Source: Solibacillus sp. FSL K6-1523
GTDB lineage: Bacteria; Bacillota; Bacilli; Bacillales_A; Planococcaceae
Assembly: GCF_038005225.1 (NCBI RefSeq)
Contig: NZ_JBBOSU010000001.1
Location: 1,166,001-1,230,000 of the forward strand
Length of the DNA: 64,000 bases
Reading direction: 5' to 3'
Shown here: piece by piece, positions 27,486 through 36,226 of the stretch
Layout: every line of letters begins with the position of its first letter
Numbering within the stretch: the stretch's first letter is position 1
The notes under the pieces: generated by a model
The model's database searches: none
What the model saw: only the letters and a program-made list of their open reading frames with translations
Told to the model about the DNA's origin: nothing
Program-made: the position numbers and the translations under genes

Positions 27486-27527
27486 AAAAAGGGTGAAGAA
27501 AATAATTAAATTTTCTTCACCTTTTTT
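27486..27527 (+). terminator. Terminator after rpoD
   Basis: Near-perfect arms AAAAAGGGTGAAGAAAAT and ATTTTCTTCACCTTTTTT around AATTAA. Confidence 0.85.
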
Positions 27528-27675
27528 GAATAATGAATTTATTGTACTTAGCTAAAAAGTACGGCATAGAAGTGGGAAGGTTGTTACTTTTTACTGATGT
27601 ATGAACTCTCATTAGTACTTACAATGGTAGTATAATGAATATCAATACATAATTAGTAGATTTGGGGAGTTTTAC

Positions 27676-28227
27676 ATGTCCAATCAAAAAAAACAAATTA
27701 TTATGAATGAAATTACTTTTTGGAAGCAAAATAAATTACTTCCAGAGCATTACTGTGATTTTTTAATGACGCTTTATTCAGAAGGAAATGATAGTGACCA
27801 AATATCTGGAAATGCAAAAAAAGCAATCAATCCAGTAATTAAAAGAAAAAAATGGAGCATTGCATCGATATTTCCAGTAATTGCTTTATTGTTTACGATA
27901 TTATTATTTACAATTCAATATGAATGGGTAGTCGTAGCTATTGCCGGTATTTTTGCTGCCGGTTGCTTTGCAGGAGCATTTTACTTTGCAAAAAGAAATA
28001 AATTACTCGCTACGATGCTTCAACTGGCAGTCGCGTTATTAATGCTAGGAATTTCGGTTAAAATCAGTATGACTTATTTTGCTGGAAATAATAATATGCT
28101 TTTTGCTTTAATTATTTCAAACTGTATTTTATGGATCATTAGTGGGGTTAAGCTGAAAATAATCTACTTTACTATTTCTGGTGTCATTGGTTTTTGTATT
28201 ATTATTGGTGCTTGGTTTTACGTATGA
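27676..28227 (+). CDS. Four-to-five-helix membrane protein of unknown function
   Basis: The 183-residue product has a soluble N-terminal 55 residues (ITFWKQNKLLPEHYCDFLMTLYSEGN) and about five transmembrane helices (about 58-180). The N-terminal part resembles the short helical region found in front of DUF1700- or DUF2157-like membrane proteins, but I cannot assign a family firmly. The ATG at 27676 has GGGGAG upstream. It lies alone between rpoD and an acyl-CoA dehydrogenase, ended by its own terminator. Confidence 0.65.
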   Translation: MSNQKKQIIMNEITFWKQNKLLPEHYCDFLMTLYSEGNDSDQISGNAKKAINPVIKRKKWSIASIFPVIALLFTILLFTIQYEWVVVAIAGIFAAGCFAGAFYFAKRNKLLATMLQLAVALLMLGISVKISMTYFAGNNNMLFALIISNCILWIISGVKLKIIYFTISGVIGFCIIIGAWFYV

Positions 28228-28234
28228 ACTATTT

Positions 28235-28274
28235 AAAAGGACAAACGCTTTTATGTGCGTATTTGTTCTTTTTT
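28235..28274 (+). terminator. Terminator after the membrane protein gene
   Basis: Imperfect arms AAAGGACAAACGC and GCGTATTTGTTCTTT are followed by T residues. Confidence 0.6.
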
Positions 28275-28393
28275 TATTTGTTTTTAACCAAGTTGTAAAA
28301 AAAAGCTACGTTAAGCTCGATTTTCCTGTAAAAAACAATATATATCATATAAAATGGAAGGTGATACATGAGTGGAAGAAAGGGTGGGATAAG

Positions 28394-29536
28394 ATGAATT
28401 TTGACTTAACAGCGGAACAACAAATGTTGCAAAAAATGATGCGAGAATTTTCGGATGAAGTTGTAGCACCAGGCGCAATTGAACGTGATAAGACAAAAGA
28501 ATTTCCATTGCCTATTTTTGAGGAATTATCAAAAATGGGGATAATGGGCTTACCATTTCCAGAAGCTTACGGGGGAGCGGGGGCAGATACGATTAGTTTT
28601 GCAATCGTTACTGAACAGTTAAGCCGTGTTTGTGCTTCGACAGGAATTACGTATTCTGCGCATATTTCATTAGGTGGGGCACCACTTCATTTATTTGGTA
28701 CAGAGGCGCAAAAGCAAAAATATCTTGTGCCAATTTGTACGGGCGAATCCTTTGGGGCATTTGGTTTAACAGAGCCAAATGCCGGATCTGATGCAGGGGG
28801 CACGGAAACAACGGCCGTTTTAGAAAATGGACAGTATACGATAAATGGTTCCAAAGTTTTTATTACAAATGCGAGCTATGCCAAACATTTAGCGCTAACA
28901 GCTATTACGGATCGACAAAATAATGAAAAAGAAATTAGTTCGATTATCGTGCCAACTGATGCAGCAGGTTTCCAAATTAAATCCGACTATGAAAAAATGG
29001 GCTTAAATGCTTCGAATACAACCGAGTTACTATTAGAAAATGTTCCAGTGCCTGAAGAAAATCTTTTAGGGATACGTGGAAACGGCTTTAAGCAATTTTT
29101 AACGACATTGGATGGTGGACGCATCGGAATTGCTGCGATGGCGGTTGGAATTGCACAAGGTGCTTTAAATAAAGCAGTTCAATATGCCAAACAACGTAAA
29201 CAATTCGGGAAAACATTAGCGCAGTTTCAAGCGACACAGTTTAAATTAGCGGATATGGAAGTGAAAATCGAACTGGCAAGAACTTTTGTTTATAAAGCGG
29301 CTTGGCTAAAGGATCAAGGTCGCCTATTTGGCAAGGAAGCGGCAATTGCGAAATACTATGCATCCGAAATGGCGATGGAAGTGTGTGATGAAGCAATTCA
29401 AATTCATGGCGGATACGGATATATGAAAGAATATGAGGTGGAGCGCTACATGCGGGATGCGAAACTACTAGAAATTGGCGAGGGAACTTCAGAAGTCCAA
29501 AAAATGGTTATTGCAAGACATATATTAAAAGGTTAA
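28394..29536 (+). CDS. Acyl-CoA dehydrogenase
   Basis: This FAD enzyme oxidises acyl-CoA thioesters to enoyl-CoA; the short- or branched-chain type is most likely. The 380-residue protein shows the acyl-CoA dehydrogenase signatures GAFGLTEPNAGSDAGG near residue 122 and the C-terminal QIHGGYGYMKEYEVERYMRDAK near 335 followed by GEGTSEVQ. The in-frame sequence extends far upstream, but the ATG at 28394 with AAAGGGTGGG about 6 bases upstream gives the family N-terminus MNFDLTAEQQMLQKMMREF. No beta-oxidation partners are adjacent, so the substrate is open. Confidence 0.93.
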   Translation: MNFDLTAEQQMLQKMMREFSDEVVAPGAIERDKTKEFPLPIFEELSKMGIMGLPFPEAYGGAGADTISFAIVTEQLSRVCASTGITYSAHISLGGAPLHLFGTEAQKQKYLVPICTGESFGAFGLTEPNAGSDAGGTETTAVLENGQYTINGSKVFITNASYAKHLALTAITDRQNNEKEISSIIVPTDAAGFQIKSDYEKMGLNASNTTELLLENVPVPEENLLGIRGNGFKQFLTTLDGGRIGIAAMAVGIAQGALNKAVQYAKQRKQFGKTLAQFQATQFKLADMEVKIELARTFVYKAAWLKDQGRLFGKEAAIAKYYASEMAMEVCDEAIQIHGGYGYMKEYEVERYMRDAKLLEIGEGTSEVQKMVIARHILKG

Positions 29537-29642
29537 TGTCAAATTGTCATAATTGTTACAAACATAGTAAATTGTATGGAATAGGGCTTTTCGTTTTCCA
29601 AAATATGCAGTACAATTGTTAGTGTTTACTAGGTTCTATTTA

Positions 29643-29830
29643 TTTTCATTCAGTATATCTCTCTCGTCTATATGATGTTTGAGGTGAATGTGGCTTCACT
29701 TTTTTTAAAAAGGTGTTTAAATTCCTACTGAATGAAAACAATGCCCCTGGCGGATGTCACAGATTTTGAAGGGAATGAATTGTGCAAGCACAATTCAAAA
29801 TCTGGACGCAATTACGCCAAAGCGTAATTG
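29643..29830 (+). repeat. Modular leader repeat, copy R5
   Basis: The 5' hairpin has arms TTTTCATTCAGTA (29643-29655) and TACTGAATGAAAA (29726-29738) with a long divergent interior. Box GCCCCTGGCGGATGTCA follows. P1 is CAGATTTTGAA/TTCAAAATCTG (29760-29804). Its insert is GAATTGTGC-AA-GCACAATTC, a fully compensated replacement of the TTTTCGAGC-AA-GCTCGAAAA insert in R2, keeping the GC-AA-GC tip. The terminal hairpin 29809-29830 has loop CAAA. It ends 38 bases before the cccA start. Confidence 0.88.
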
Positions 29831-29868
29831 ATAATAGAATTAAAATAACTAATGAGGGAGGGAACGCA

Positions 29869-30210
29869 ATGAGAAACAATCCACTTATTCCTTATGTACT
29901 TATCATGGCTTTCGGTATTGGACTAATTTTCTTCATGTCATTTGAGGGTGCAGCAGATAAGAATAGTGCAGATGGGGATACTTCAGGAGAAACAGTTGAA
30001 TTAAGTGGTGAAGATATCGCTAAAGCTAGCTGTATTTCATGTCACGGCGGTGATTTAAATGGTCAAGGTTCGATGCCTGCAATTGCTGGCTTAGATGCTG
30101 ACCATATTAAAGATTTTGCTTTAAACGGTTCTCCAAGTGGAGCTATGCCATCAATTCTTAAATCAGAAGCAGAGGCTCAAGCTGTAGCAGATTACATTTC
30201 GGGTCTATAA
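29869..30210 (+). CDS. cccA: Membrane-anchored cytochrome c550
   Basis: This is a small c-type cytochrome on the outer face of the cytoplasmic membrane. The 113-residue protein has an N-terminal transmembrane anchor (MRNNPLIPYVLIMAFGIGLIFFMS), a polar Asp/Gly/Ser linker and the heme c domain with CISCH near residue 53 and the axial Met in GAMPSIL near 92. The size and layout match Bacillus cytochrome c550 (CccA), which also lies downstream of rpoD. The ATG at 29869 has GAGGGAGGG upstream. Leader repeat R5 lies directly upstream. Confidence 0.92.
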   Translation: MRNNPLIPYVLIMAFGIGLIFFMSFEGAADKNSADGDTSGETVELSGEDIAKASCISCHGGDLNGQGSMPAIAGLDADHIKDFALNGSPSGAMPSILKSEAEAQAVADYISGL

Positions 30211-30222
30211 TATTGGAAATGC

Positions 30223-30264
30223 AAAACATAGGTACTGGAGCAATCTAGTGTCTATGTTTTTTTT
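30223..30264 (+). terminator. Terminator after cccA
   Basis: Arms AAAACATAG and CTATGTTTT flank about 20 bases and are followed by further T residues. Confidence 0.7.
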
Positions 30265-30445
30265 ATTGTGTGATGAATGTAAAATCTGAACTTATCATAT
30301 ATCCGCTAGATTCTATCAAATGTGTGTGATTCCAGATTGTCGATTAACAGGGAATTTAGCGGGAAAAGTTCTACATTCTAAGGGCAATGATATGGTGGGT
30401 TAGTAACTATCCACTCTTTTGTCGTAATTTATGCCCAACTCATAG
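30265..30445. other. Intergenic stretch before trmK with no recognised gene
   Basis: No open frame of note occurs here on either strand. The segment holds a small dyad, GTTAGTAAC within GGTGGGTTAGTAACTATCCAC near 30400. Together with the terminator that follows it could be a short regulated leader for trmK, but no known riboswitch motif is recognised. Confidence 0.3.
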
Positions 30446-30485
30446 CAAAAACCTCTCAACTACAAGACGGATGAGCGGTTTTTTT
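30446..30485 (+). terminator. Terminator-like hairpin upstream of trmK
   Basis: Arms AAAAACCTCTCA and TGAGCGGTTTTT pair with one mismatch around about 14 bases, and T residues follow. It ends about 45 bases before the trmK start, so it may act as an attenuator or end an upstream transcript. Confidence 0.5.
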
Positions 30486-30530
30486 ATATAATAGGGGTAC
30501 ATTGTAAAATAGAAAAGAGGAAATTGAAAT

Positions 30531-31226
30531 ATGAATGCACAAAAGCTCTCAAAACGTTTAGAAATGGTCGCATCATTTGTTCCAACAGGTGCGGTTGTTG
30601 CAGATATCGGGAGTGACCATGCGTATTTACCATGCTATTTAGTACACAAAGGGATTGCTTCGCGCGCCATAGCAGGAGAAGTTGTAAAAGGTCCATTTGA
30701 ATCTGCTGTACGCCAAGTACGTACAGAAGGCTTAACAAATCAAATTACCGTTCGCATGGCAAATGGATTGGCAGCCGTTGAAGAAGCGGACCATATTGAT
30801 ACAGTAACAATTGCTGGGATGGGCGGTCCACTTATTGTTTCGATTTTAGAAAAGCATCCACAAGCTTTAAAATCGGTGACGCGCCTTATTTTACAGCCGA
30901 ATATTCATGCCAAAGCAATTCGGGAATGGGCAATCCGTAATGGGTGGGCATTACAGGATGAAGTCATTTTAGAAGAAGATGGAAAAGTATATGAAGTACT
31001 TGTATTGCAACGAGGACAAATGGAATTAACTCAAGCTGAAATTTTATTAGGTCCAAAATTAATTGCAACGAAATCACCTGTTTTTGTCGAAAAATGGTCA
31101 CGTGAAGTGGCAAATTGGCAGCGTGTTCAGCAAGCGATTGAAAAAGCTGAAAAAACGGTGGATAATGAAGCGAAATATGCAGAGCTAGAACAGCTTGTAG
31201 ATATGGTACAGGAGGTAGTTCAGTGA
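30531..31226 (+). CDS. trmK: tRNA (adenine22-N1)-methyltransferase TrmK
   Basis: TrmK (YqfN) makes m1A22 in tRNAs. The 231-residue protein has a class I SAM fold with motif I VVADIGSDHAYLPCYLV near residue 22 and TVTIAGMGGPLIVSIL near 88, followed by a C-terminal coiled-coil domain (about 165-231). The ATG at 30531 has AGAGGAAA upstream. It overlaps yqfO by 4 bases; rpoD-cccA-trmK-yqfO is the conserved Bacillus arrangement. Confidence 0.94.
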   Translation: MNAQKLSKRLEMVASFVPTGAVVADIGSDHAYLPCYLVHKGIASRAIAGEVVKGPFESAVRQVRTEGLTNQITVRMANGLAAVEEADHIDTVTIAGMGGPLIVSILEKHPQALKSVTRLILQPNIHAKAIREWAIRNGWALQDEVILEEDGKVYEVLVLQRGQMELTQAEILLGPKLIATKSPVFVEKWSREVANWQRVQQAIEKAEKTVDNEAKYAELEQLVDMVQEVVQ

Positions 31227-32344
31227 AAAAAGTAAATGGTCACGAAATCATTCAGTTATTTGAATCTTGGTCACCGAAAAAATTCGCTTGTATGCCAAAT
31301 GATCCAATTGGTTTAGCGATTGGGACGTTGAATAAAGAAGTTTCAAAAGTGCTTGTGACATTAGATGTGACGCATGAAGTAGTTGATGAAGCGATTGAAC
31401 AAGGATGCGCACTTATAATTGCCCATCACCCGCCTATTTTTATGAAGCTATCCAATTTGCGTACAGACAATCCACAAGGTGCTTTATATGAAAAATGCAT
31501 TAAAAATGATATTGCGGTGTATGCAGCACATACGAATTTAGATGTAGCACCAGGTGGGGTTAATGATTTACTAGCGGATGCACTACAATTAACGAAACGT
31601 GAAATTTTAGAGCAGACGTATGAGGAAAATTTAATGAAATTAGCCGTTTATGTCCCACAAAATTATACGGATGAAATGCGCGCGGCTTTAGCGAAAGCAG
31701 GGGCGGGGCAACTAGGCGACTATAATTCATGCAGTTTTTCTACGGATGGACAAGGGCGTTTTCAAGCATTGGACGGCGCAAACCCGACAATCGGTGAAAT
31801 CGGTCAATTAGAAGTAGTAAGCGAACAAAAAATCGAAGTTGTGTTCCCGCAATCATTAAAAAATCGTGTATTAAAAGCGATGCTCAATGCACATCCATAT
31901 GAGGAACCAGCGTATGATGTTTGGACGACAGAAGTGGAATCAAATGAGCAAGGTCTTGGCCGAATTGGTTTATTAAATAAACCGATGACATTAAAAGAGT
32001 TTGCGGAGTTCGTCAAAGTACAATTGGACGTGCCATTTGTGCGTGTTGTTGGTCCAGTTGACGGACTTGTTCAAAAAGTCGCAGTCGTTGGTGGTGACGG
32101 CAATAAATACATTCGAACAGCGAAATTTGCCGGGGCTGATGTATTTGTTACAGGAGATATTGGTTTCCATATGGCACAAGATGCAGAGCAACAAGGACTA
32201 AGCATTGTTGATCCAGGACACCATGTAGAAAAGGTAATGATTCAAGGTGTTGCGCAGAAAATGACGCAATTATGCGATGCGAAGAAATTACCAGTGCAGT
32301 TCATTCAATCGAAAGTTCATACAGAGCCGTTTACGTTTGTTTAA
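31223..32344 (+). CDS. yqfO: Nif3-like dinuclear metal protein YqfO
   Basis: YqfO belongs to the NIF3/DUF34 family, hexameric dinuclear-metal proteins of debated function, proposed to be GTP cyclohydrolase-like or metallochaperones. The 373-residue long form has the N-terminal metal-binding half (LIIAHHPPIFMKL near 65, YAAHTNLDVAPGGVND near 100), an inserted CutA1-like domain (about 130-230) and the C-terminal half with DVFVTGDIGFHMAQDAEQQG near 305. The start is GTG at 31223 behind CAGGAGGT. It is the last gene of the conserved core before the accessory block. Confidence 0.92.
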   Translation: MKKVNGHEIIQLFESWSPKKFACMPNDPIGLAIGTLNKEVSKVLVTLDVTHEVVDEAIEQGCALIIAHHPPIFMKLSNLRTDNPQGALYEKCIKNDIAVYAAHTNLDVAPGGVNDLLADALQLTKREILEQTYEENLMKLAVYVPQNYTDEMRAALAKAGAGQLGDYNSCSFSTDGQGRFQALDGANPTIGEIGQLEVVSEQKIEVVFPQSLKNRVLKAMLNAHPYEEPAYDVWTTEVESNEQGLGRIGLLNKPMTLKEFAEFVKVQLDVPFVRVVGPVDGLVQKVAVVGGDGNKYIRTAKFAGADVFVTGDIGFHMAQDAEQQGLSIVDPGHHVEKVMIQGVAQKMTQLCDAKKLPVQFIQSKVHTEPFTFV

Positions 32345-32383
32345 GTGGTGAAGGAAATATAGATTGAAATCGTGAATCTTTAG

Positions 32384-32415
32384 GATAGTCGGTTCGATCC
32401 CGAGTATCGGTATCA
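32384..32415 (+). tRNA. tRNA-like 3' fragment (T arm only)
   Basis: GTCGGTTCGATCCCGAG looks like a T arm (4 of 5 stem pairs around TTCGATC), followed by an acceptor-like TATCGGTATCA. No matching 5' half, D arm or anticodon arm lies upstream, so this is not a working tRNA. It may be a relic of a tRNA gene used as an integration site, or chance. Confidence 0.25.
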
Positions 32416-32448
32416 TTAGGTTAATTTACGTTACGATTAACAAGTTAA

Positions 32449-32493
32449 GAAAGCTCATAAACCTTGATATGATAGGATTTGTGAGCTTTTTAT
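32449..32493 (+). terminator. Terminator downstream of yqfO
   Basis: Arms AAAGCTCATAAACC and GGATTTGTGAGCTTT pair with one mismatch and are followed by a T run. Confidence 0.7.
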
Positions 32494-32507
32494 ACTTTCA
32501 GGGGATA

Positions 32508-32603
32508 CTATAGAATCCTCTCTAGCAAATTCCCTAATTCTTTTGCCATGACATTAGGCGGAGAAAGCATTCCATTCTAAGGAGACATTTCAGTAGCATA
32601 GTA
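32508..32603 (-). pseudogene. Transposase remnant (IS3-type orfA-like)
   Basis: One minus-strand frame reads YYATEMSP, stop, NGMLSPPNVMAKELGNLLERIL, stop. MLSPPNVMAKELG resembles the N-terminal helix-turn-helix region of IS3-family orfA transposases (patterns such as MLPPNNMSVAELSKETG). It carries an internal stop and no transposase body. Short flanking inverted words (GGATACTAT near 32502 and ATAGTATCC near 32600) might be end remnants. It marks the junction between core and accessory DNA. Confidence 0.4.
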
Positions 32604-32621
32604 TCCTCAAGTGTAAAGGTG

Positions 32622-33722
32622 TCAATATATCTTTTTAGGCAGTGTAATCATAAACGTTGTTCCTTTAGAAGGTTCGCTCTTTACAGAGATAATGCCTTTA
32701 TGAGCTTGAATGAGGTTATGAACAATTGCCATACCTAGTCCAGTACCTTCAGAAGAAGAATCTGTTGTCGTTCCACGATAATATTGCTGGAATATATTTT
32801 CTAACATGTGTGGAGACATACCTGTTCCATTATCAACAATGTGGATATCTACATGTTCGTTGTTATCGAAAATCTGTGTATAAATATTTGTGTTAGCTGG
32901 ATTGTGAATAATAGAATTCATAAGAATGTTTTGCAATATTCGTTGCATGAATTTAGTATCAAATTCAGTGTTTATGACAGGTGTATCTGTTTTAAAATGC
33001 AATTTATAGTCTCTGCCTTGTGGATTATTACTAATAGTAGCTACAACTCTTTTGGTGAATTCCACAATATCCTGATTTGATTTATGCAATGGTAACTGAC
33101 CATCTGGACTATTAAGCTGAATAACGAGACTTAGATCTTGTATAAGCTCCTCCATATGCTTACCTTTATCTGCAATTTCTTGAATAAAGGAACGGGCTTC
33201 TTCCTTGGACCATTCGTATTGATCGTTTAATAATAGAGTAGAGTAGCCTGTAATATAAGTTAATGGTGTTTTTAAATCATGTGAAATACCAGCAATCCAT
33301 TCTTGTTTTGCTTGTTCAACTTTTTCGCGTTCTGTTTCAGCAACTTTCAATTTTTTTGATAAAGATTGTAGGTGTTGAAGTACTTCTTGATATAACATAT
33401 AACGCATACGGAGCTTACCTTTACGGGCATAGATTTTTGAAAGTCCAGCAGGCTGAGTATAGTTTTCCTGTGATAGCTGATAAATCCAAGACATAATAAA
33501 TCCAAGAGGACCTCCAAAATACCATCCAAATACAGCTATACAAACAATGGTACTAAACCCAAAAATCCATACTACGATTAAATTCTCATACTCTTCACTA
33601 ACAGATTTTTTAATGAGAGGAAGAATACCCTCGAGTCCGATAACAATACAAATACCACTCAAAAGCATCCATAGAATAATCCCCAGTGCAAGATGTAACG
33701 TAAATCGAGTGTTTATTCGCAT
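32622..33722 (-). CDS. Sensor histidine kinase
   Basis: The 366-residue membrane kinase has two N-terminal transmembrane helices (about 10-33 and 48-70) with a short outer loop and no large sensor domain, as in kinases that sense cell-envelope stress or bound peptides. A coiled linker (about 110-140) leads to the phosphoacceptor HisKA motif GISHDLKTPL near 147. The ATPase domain follows with NSIIHNP, DNGTGMS and GTGLGMAIV. It is translated from within the end of the regulator gene (10-base overlap). Divergent ABC exporter genes suggest control of that exporter. Confidence 0.92.
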   Translation of the reverse strand: MRINTRFTLHLALGIILWMLLSGICIVIGLEGILPLIKKSVSEEYENLIVVWIFGFSTIVCIAVFGWYFGGPLGFIMSWIYQLSQENYTQPAGLSKIYARKGKLRMRYMLYQEVLQHLQSLSKKLKVAETEREKVEQAKQEWIAGISHDLKTPLTYITGYSTLLLNDQYEWSKEEARSFIQEIADKGKHMEELIQDLSLVIQLNSPDGQLPLHKSNQDIVEFTKRVVATISNNPQGRDYKLHFKTDTPVINTEFDTKFMQRILQNILMNSIIHNPANTNIYTQIFDNNEHVDIHIVDNGTGMSPHMLENIFQQYYRGTTTDSSSEGTGLGMAIVHNLIQAHKGIISVKSEPSKGTTFMITLPKKIY

Positions 33723-34438
33723 AGTGAATCCTCTTTTGGTGGAATTAATTTATATCCAACTCCCCTTAAATTTACAATAATTTTTGGTTTACGCGTATCA
33801 TCCCCAAGCTTTTTCCGTAGCTTTGAAATATGAATCGTTACAGTTTTCTCCTCTCCATATACATCATTTCCCCACACGAATTCATAGAGCTGTGAAGTTG
33901 TAAAAATGCGATTTGGATTTTTACAAAAGAAATGTAGTAGCTCTAGCTCCTTAGCTGTACATTCGACGAGCTGATTGTTAACGATTAATGTAGCAGATTC
34001 AGGATTAAGGGCAAAGTAACCGAAATCAAATTTTGAACTCTGTTGTTGGTGAGAACTCTCATACATTTTTTGACGTCGAAGGATGACCTTTATTCGAGCA
34101 ACGACTTCTAAAGGATTAAAAGGCTTTGTAATATAATCATCTCCACCAATACCTAATCCCGTTAATTTGTCAAAATCTGTAGAGCGAGCACTGATAAAAA
34201 TAATGGGTGTATTTGTATGCTTACGTATTTCTGTGCAAAGTTCAAAGCCACTTATATCTGGTAGCATTATATCGAGCAAAATAATATCGTAATGATTTTC
34301 TTTTACAAGCTGTAGTGTACCCTTGCCTGTTGAGGCAGCATCTATATTTATAAAGTTTTCTTTACGCAACGTAATTTCTAATAATTTTAAAATACCAAGC
34401 TCATCATCTACGATTAGGATTTTTTCTGTATTCTCCAT
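33713..34438 (-). CDS. OmpR-family response regulator
   Basis: The 241-residue regulator has a receiver domain with acidic pair IVDDE, phosphoacceptor Asp in IILLDIMLP near residue 53 and Lys in ITKPFNP near 102. A winged-helix DNA-binding domain follows (CTAKELELLHFF and VTIHISKLRKKLG). The ATG at 34438 (MENTEK) is chosen since GAGGG lies 5 bases upstream; an in-frame extension to 34465 is possible. It pairs with the downstream kinase and probably regulates the divergent transporter operon starting at 34597. Confidence 0.92.
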   Translation of the reverse strand: MENTEKILIVDDELGILKLLEITLRKENFINIDAASTGKGTLQLVKENHYDIILLDIMLPDISGFELCTEIRKHTNTPIIFISARSTDFDKLTGLGIGGDDYITKPFNPLEVVARIKVILRRQKMYESSHQQQSSKFDFGYFALNPESATLIVNNQLVECTAKELELLHFFCKNPNRIFTTSQLYEFVWGNDVYGEEKTVTIHISKLRKKLGDDTRKPKIIVNLRGVGYKLIPPKEDSLCE

Positions 34439-34596
34439 TTTATCCCTCATTTCAATCTTTATCATAACAGCTTCTGAACTTCATATCCTTAATCTCTGGA
34501 AAAAATTACTGTCATTTTCCATTGAGTTTACTTTATTTTTACTTTCGCGTAATAAGCTTAATGTAACAAATTCAAAATGGTAAGGAGTAAACAAAC

Positions 34597-35520
34597 ATGG
34601 AAACCGTTATTCAAATACATCAATTAAGTAAGAGCTTTAAAGGAGTCGAAACCGTCTCAAAGGTCAATATGAACGTTAAGAAGGGGGAGATTTATGGGTT
34701 TTTGGGTCCGAATGGGGCTGGGAAAACGACGATAATGAAGATGATTTTAAATTTAGTAAAACCAACGTCAGGTGAAATTAAAATATTGAATCAACCCATT
34801 TCTACTACTTCATATCAATACTTGAGCAAAATAGGCAGTATTATCGAGTACCCAGAATTTTACGAAAGGCTGACAGCAAAAGAAAATTTAGAGCTTCACT
34901 GCGAGTATATTGGGGTTTATGAAAAAGGAGCAGTTGAGGAGGCACTTAATATAGTAGGTCTCAAGGGTGTTGATCATAAAAAAATACATGAATTTTCGCT
35001 AGGGATGAAGCAAAGATTAGGCATTGCACGGGCAATTGTTACAAAACCAGAGATTCTGATTCTTGATGAGCCGATTAATGGTCTTGATCCTATAGGCATT
35101 AAAGATATACGTGAGCTTTTAATACTTTTAAAAGAAGAGCACGGGATCACTATTTTAATATCAAGTCATATCGTGTCAGAAGTGGAATCAATAGCAGATA
35201 CTATTGGCATCCTTCATCATGGGGAATTATTGAAAGAGGTAAGAATGGAGGATATTCGAAAAGAGAATATGGAGTATCTAGAGATTAAAATAGACGATGT
35301 GAAAAAAACGATTCATGTGTTGGAGAACAAGCTTGGTATCCGAAATTATGAAATTGTTAATCAGCATTGTATTAGAATTTTTGAACATGATATTTCTCAA
35401 TCTCAAATTAATAAAGAACTTATTTTAAATAACATTGCTGTCAATGGCATTGAAAAACAGCAACAATATTTAGAAGAGTATTTCTTAAACCTTATTAATG
35501 GAGGGAATCAATTTGCTTAA
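34597..35520 (+). CDS. BcrA-type ABC transporter ATP-binding protein
   Basis: The 307-residue ATPase has Walker A GPNGAGKTT near residue 38, signature FSLGMKQRLGIARA near 134, Walker B ILILDEPINGLDP near 156 and H-loop SSHIVSE. The C-terminal 80 residues extend beyond the ABC core, as in BcrA and lantibiotic-immunity ATPases. The ATG at 34597 has AAGGAG upstream. The next gene starts inside its 3' end, so the ATPase and permease are made together. Export or self-protection against peptides is inferred, not shown. Confidence 0.9.
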   Translation: METVIQIHQLSKSFKGVETVSKVNMNVKKGEIYGFLGPNGAGKTTIMKMILNLVKPTSGEIKILNQPISTTSYQYLSKIGSIIEYPEFYERLTAKENLELHCEYIGVYEKGAVEEALNIVGLKGVDHKKIHEFSLGMKQRLGIARAIVTKPEILILDEPINGLDPIGIKDIRELLILLKEEHGITILISSHIVSEVESIADTIGILHHGELLKEVRMEDIRKENMEYLEIKIDDVKKTIHVLENKLGIRNYEIVNQHCIRIFEHDISQSQINKELILNNIAVNGIEKQQQYLEEYFLNLINGGNQFA

Positions 35521-36205
35521 ACTATTAAGACTTGAATGGAAAAAGAATCGTATGACTAGCTATTTTAAAGGCTTAATCATTTGTATTGTTGGAATTTTAG
35601 CAGCAGTTGTACTTATGGCTGTTGGTTCTGGAGATGAACAGGTTTTTCAGGATTATACAGATTTTATGTCTTTAACAAATATTTTAATTCGAATTGTTTT
35701 CATCATTTTTTCGAGTGTAATTTTATCTCGCATAGTCATAGATGAATACAAAAATAAGACGGTTCAATTATTATTTACGTATCCGTTAAAAAGGAAAAAA
35801 ATTATTCTTGCTAAGCTGTCTCTAGTCTTCTGGTTCTGTTTCTTTAGCATTATAATTGCGACTTTAACGATTAATATCGGTGTTTATTTCTTAAATCCAA
35901 TGATGAGTTTGTTTGAAACACCTGTTAAGATACAGGAGATGATAGCCACAATACCGTCCACTTTTATCAATACTTTTATGATGGCTGGTGTAAGTTTAAT
36001 TCCTTTGTACTTTGGCATGCGAAAAAAATCAACAGCTTCGACAATTACATCAGCTGTGTTAATTGGATTTCTTATTAATGCAACCGTTGGAGATACATCG
36101 TCCAGTTTATTTCAATTTATCATTGTCCCAATAATAATGTGTACATTAGGGCTTATGATCGGCTATCTGTCCTATTATAAAGTTGACAAAGTAGATTTAA
36201 CCTAA
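35513..36205 (+). CDS. ABC-2-type transporter permease
   Basis: The product has about 230 residues and six predicted transmembrane helices (about 18-38, 52-72, 97-122, 145-165, 173-192, 198-218) with an N-terminal LLKLLRLEWKKN typical of bacitracin- and lantibiotic-type permeases. The TTG at 35513 is preferred: GGAGGG lies 7 bases upstream, while the ATG at 35498 overlaps that site. It overlaps the ATPase gene by 8 bases. Only one permease gene is present, so a homodimer is likely. Confidence 0.87.
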   Translation: MLKLLRLEWKKNRMTSYFKGLIICIVGILAAVVLMAVGSGDEQVFQDYTDFMSLTNILIRIVFIIFSSVILSRIVIDEYKNKTVQLLFTYPLKRKKIILAKLSLVFWFCFFSIIIATLTINIGVYFLNPMMSLFETPVKIQEMIATIPSTFINTFMMAGVSLIPLYFGMRKKSTASTITSAVLIGFLINATVGDTSSSLFQFIIVPIIMCTLGLMIGYLSYYKVDKVDLT

Positions 36206-36226
36206 AACGAGAAATGAGGATGTAAA

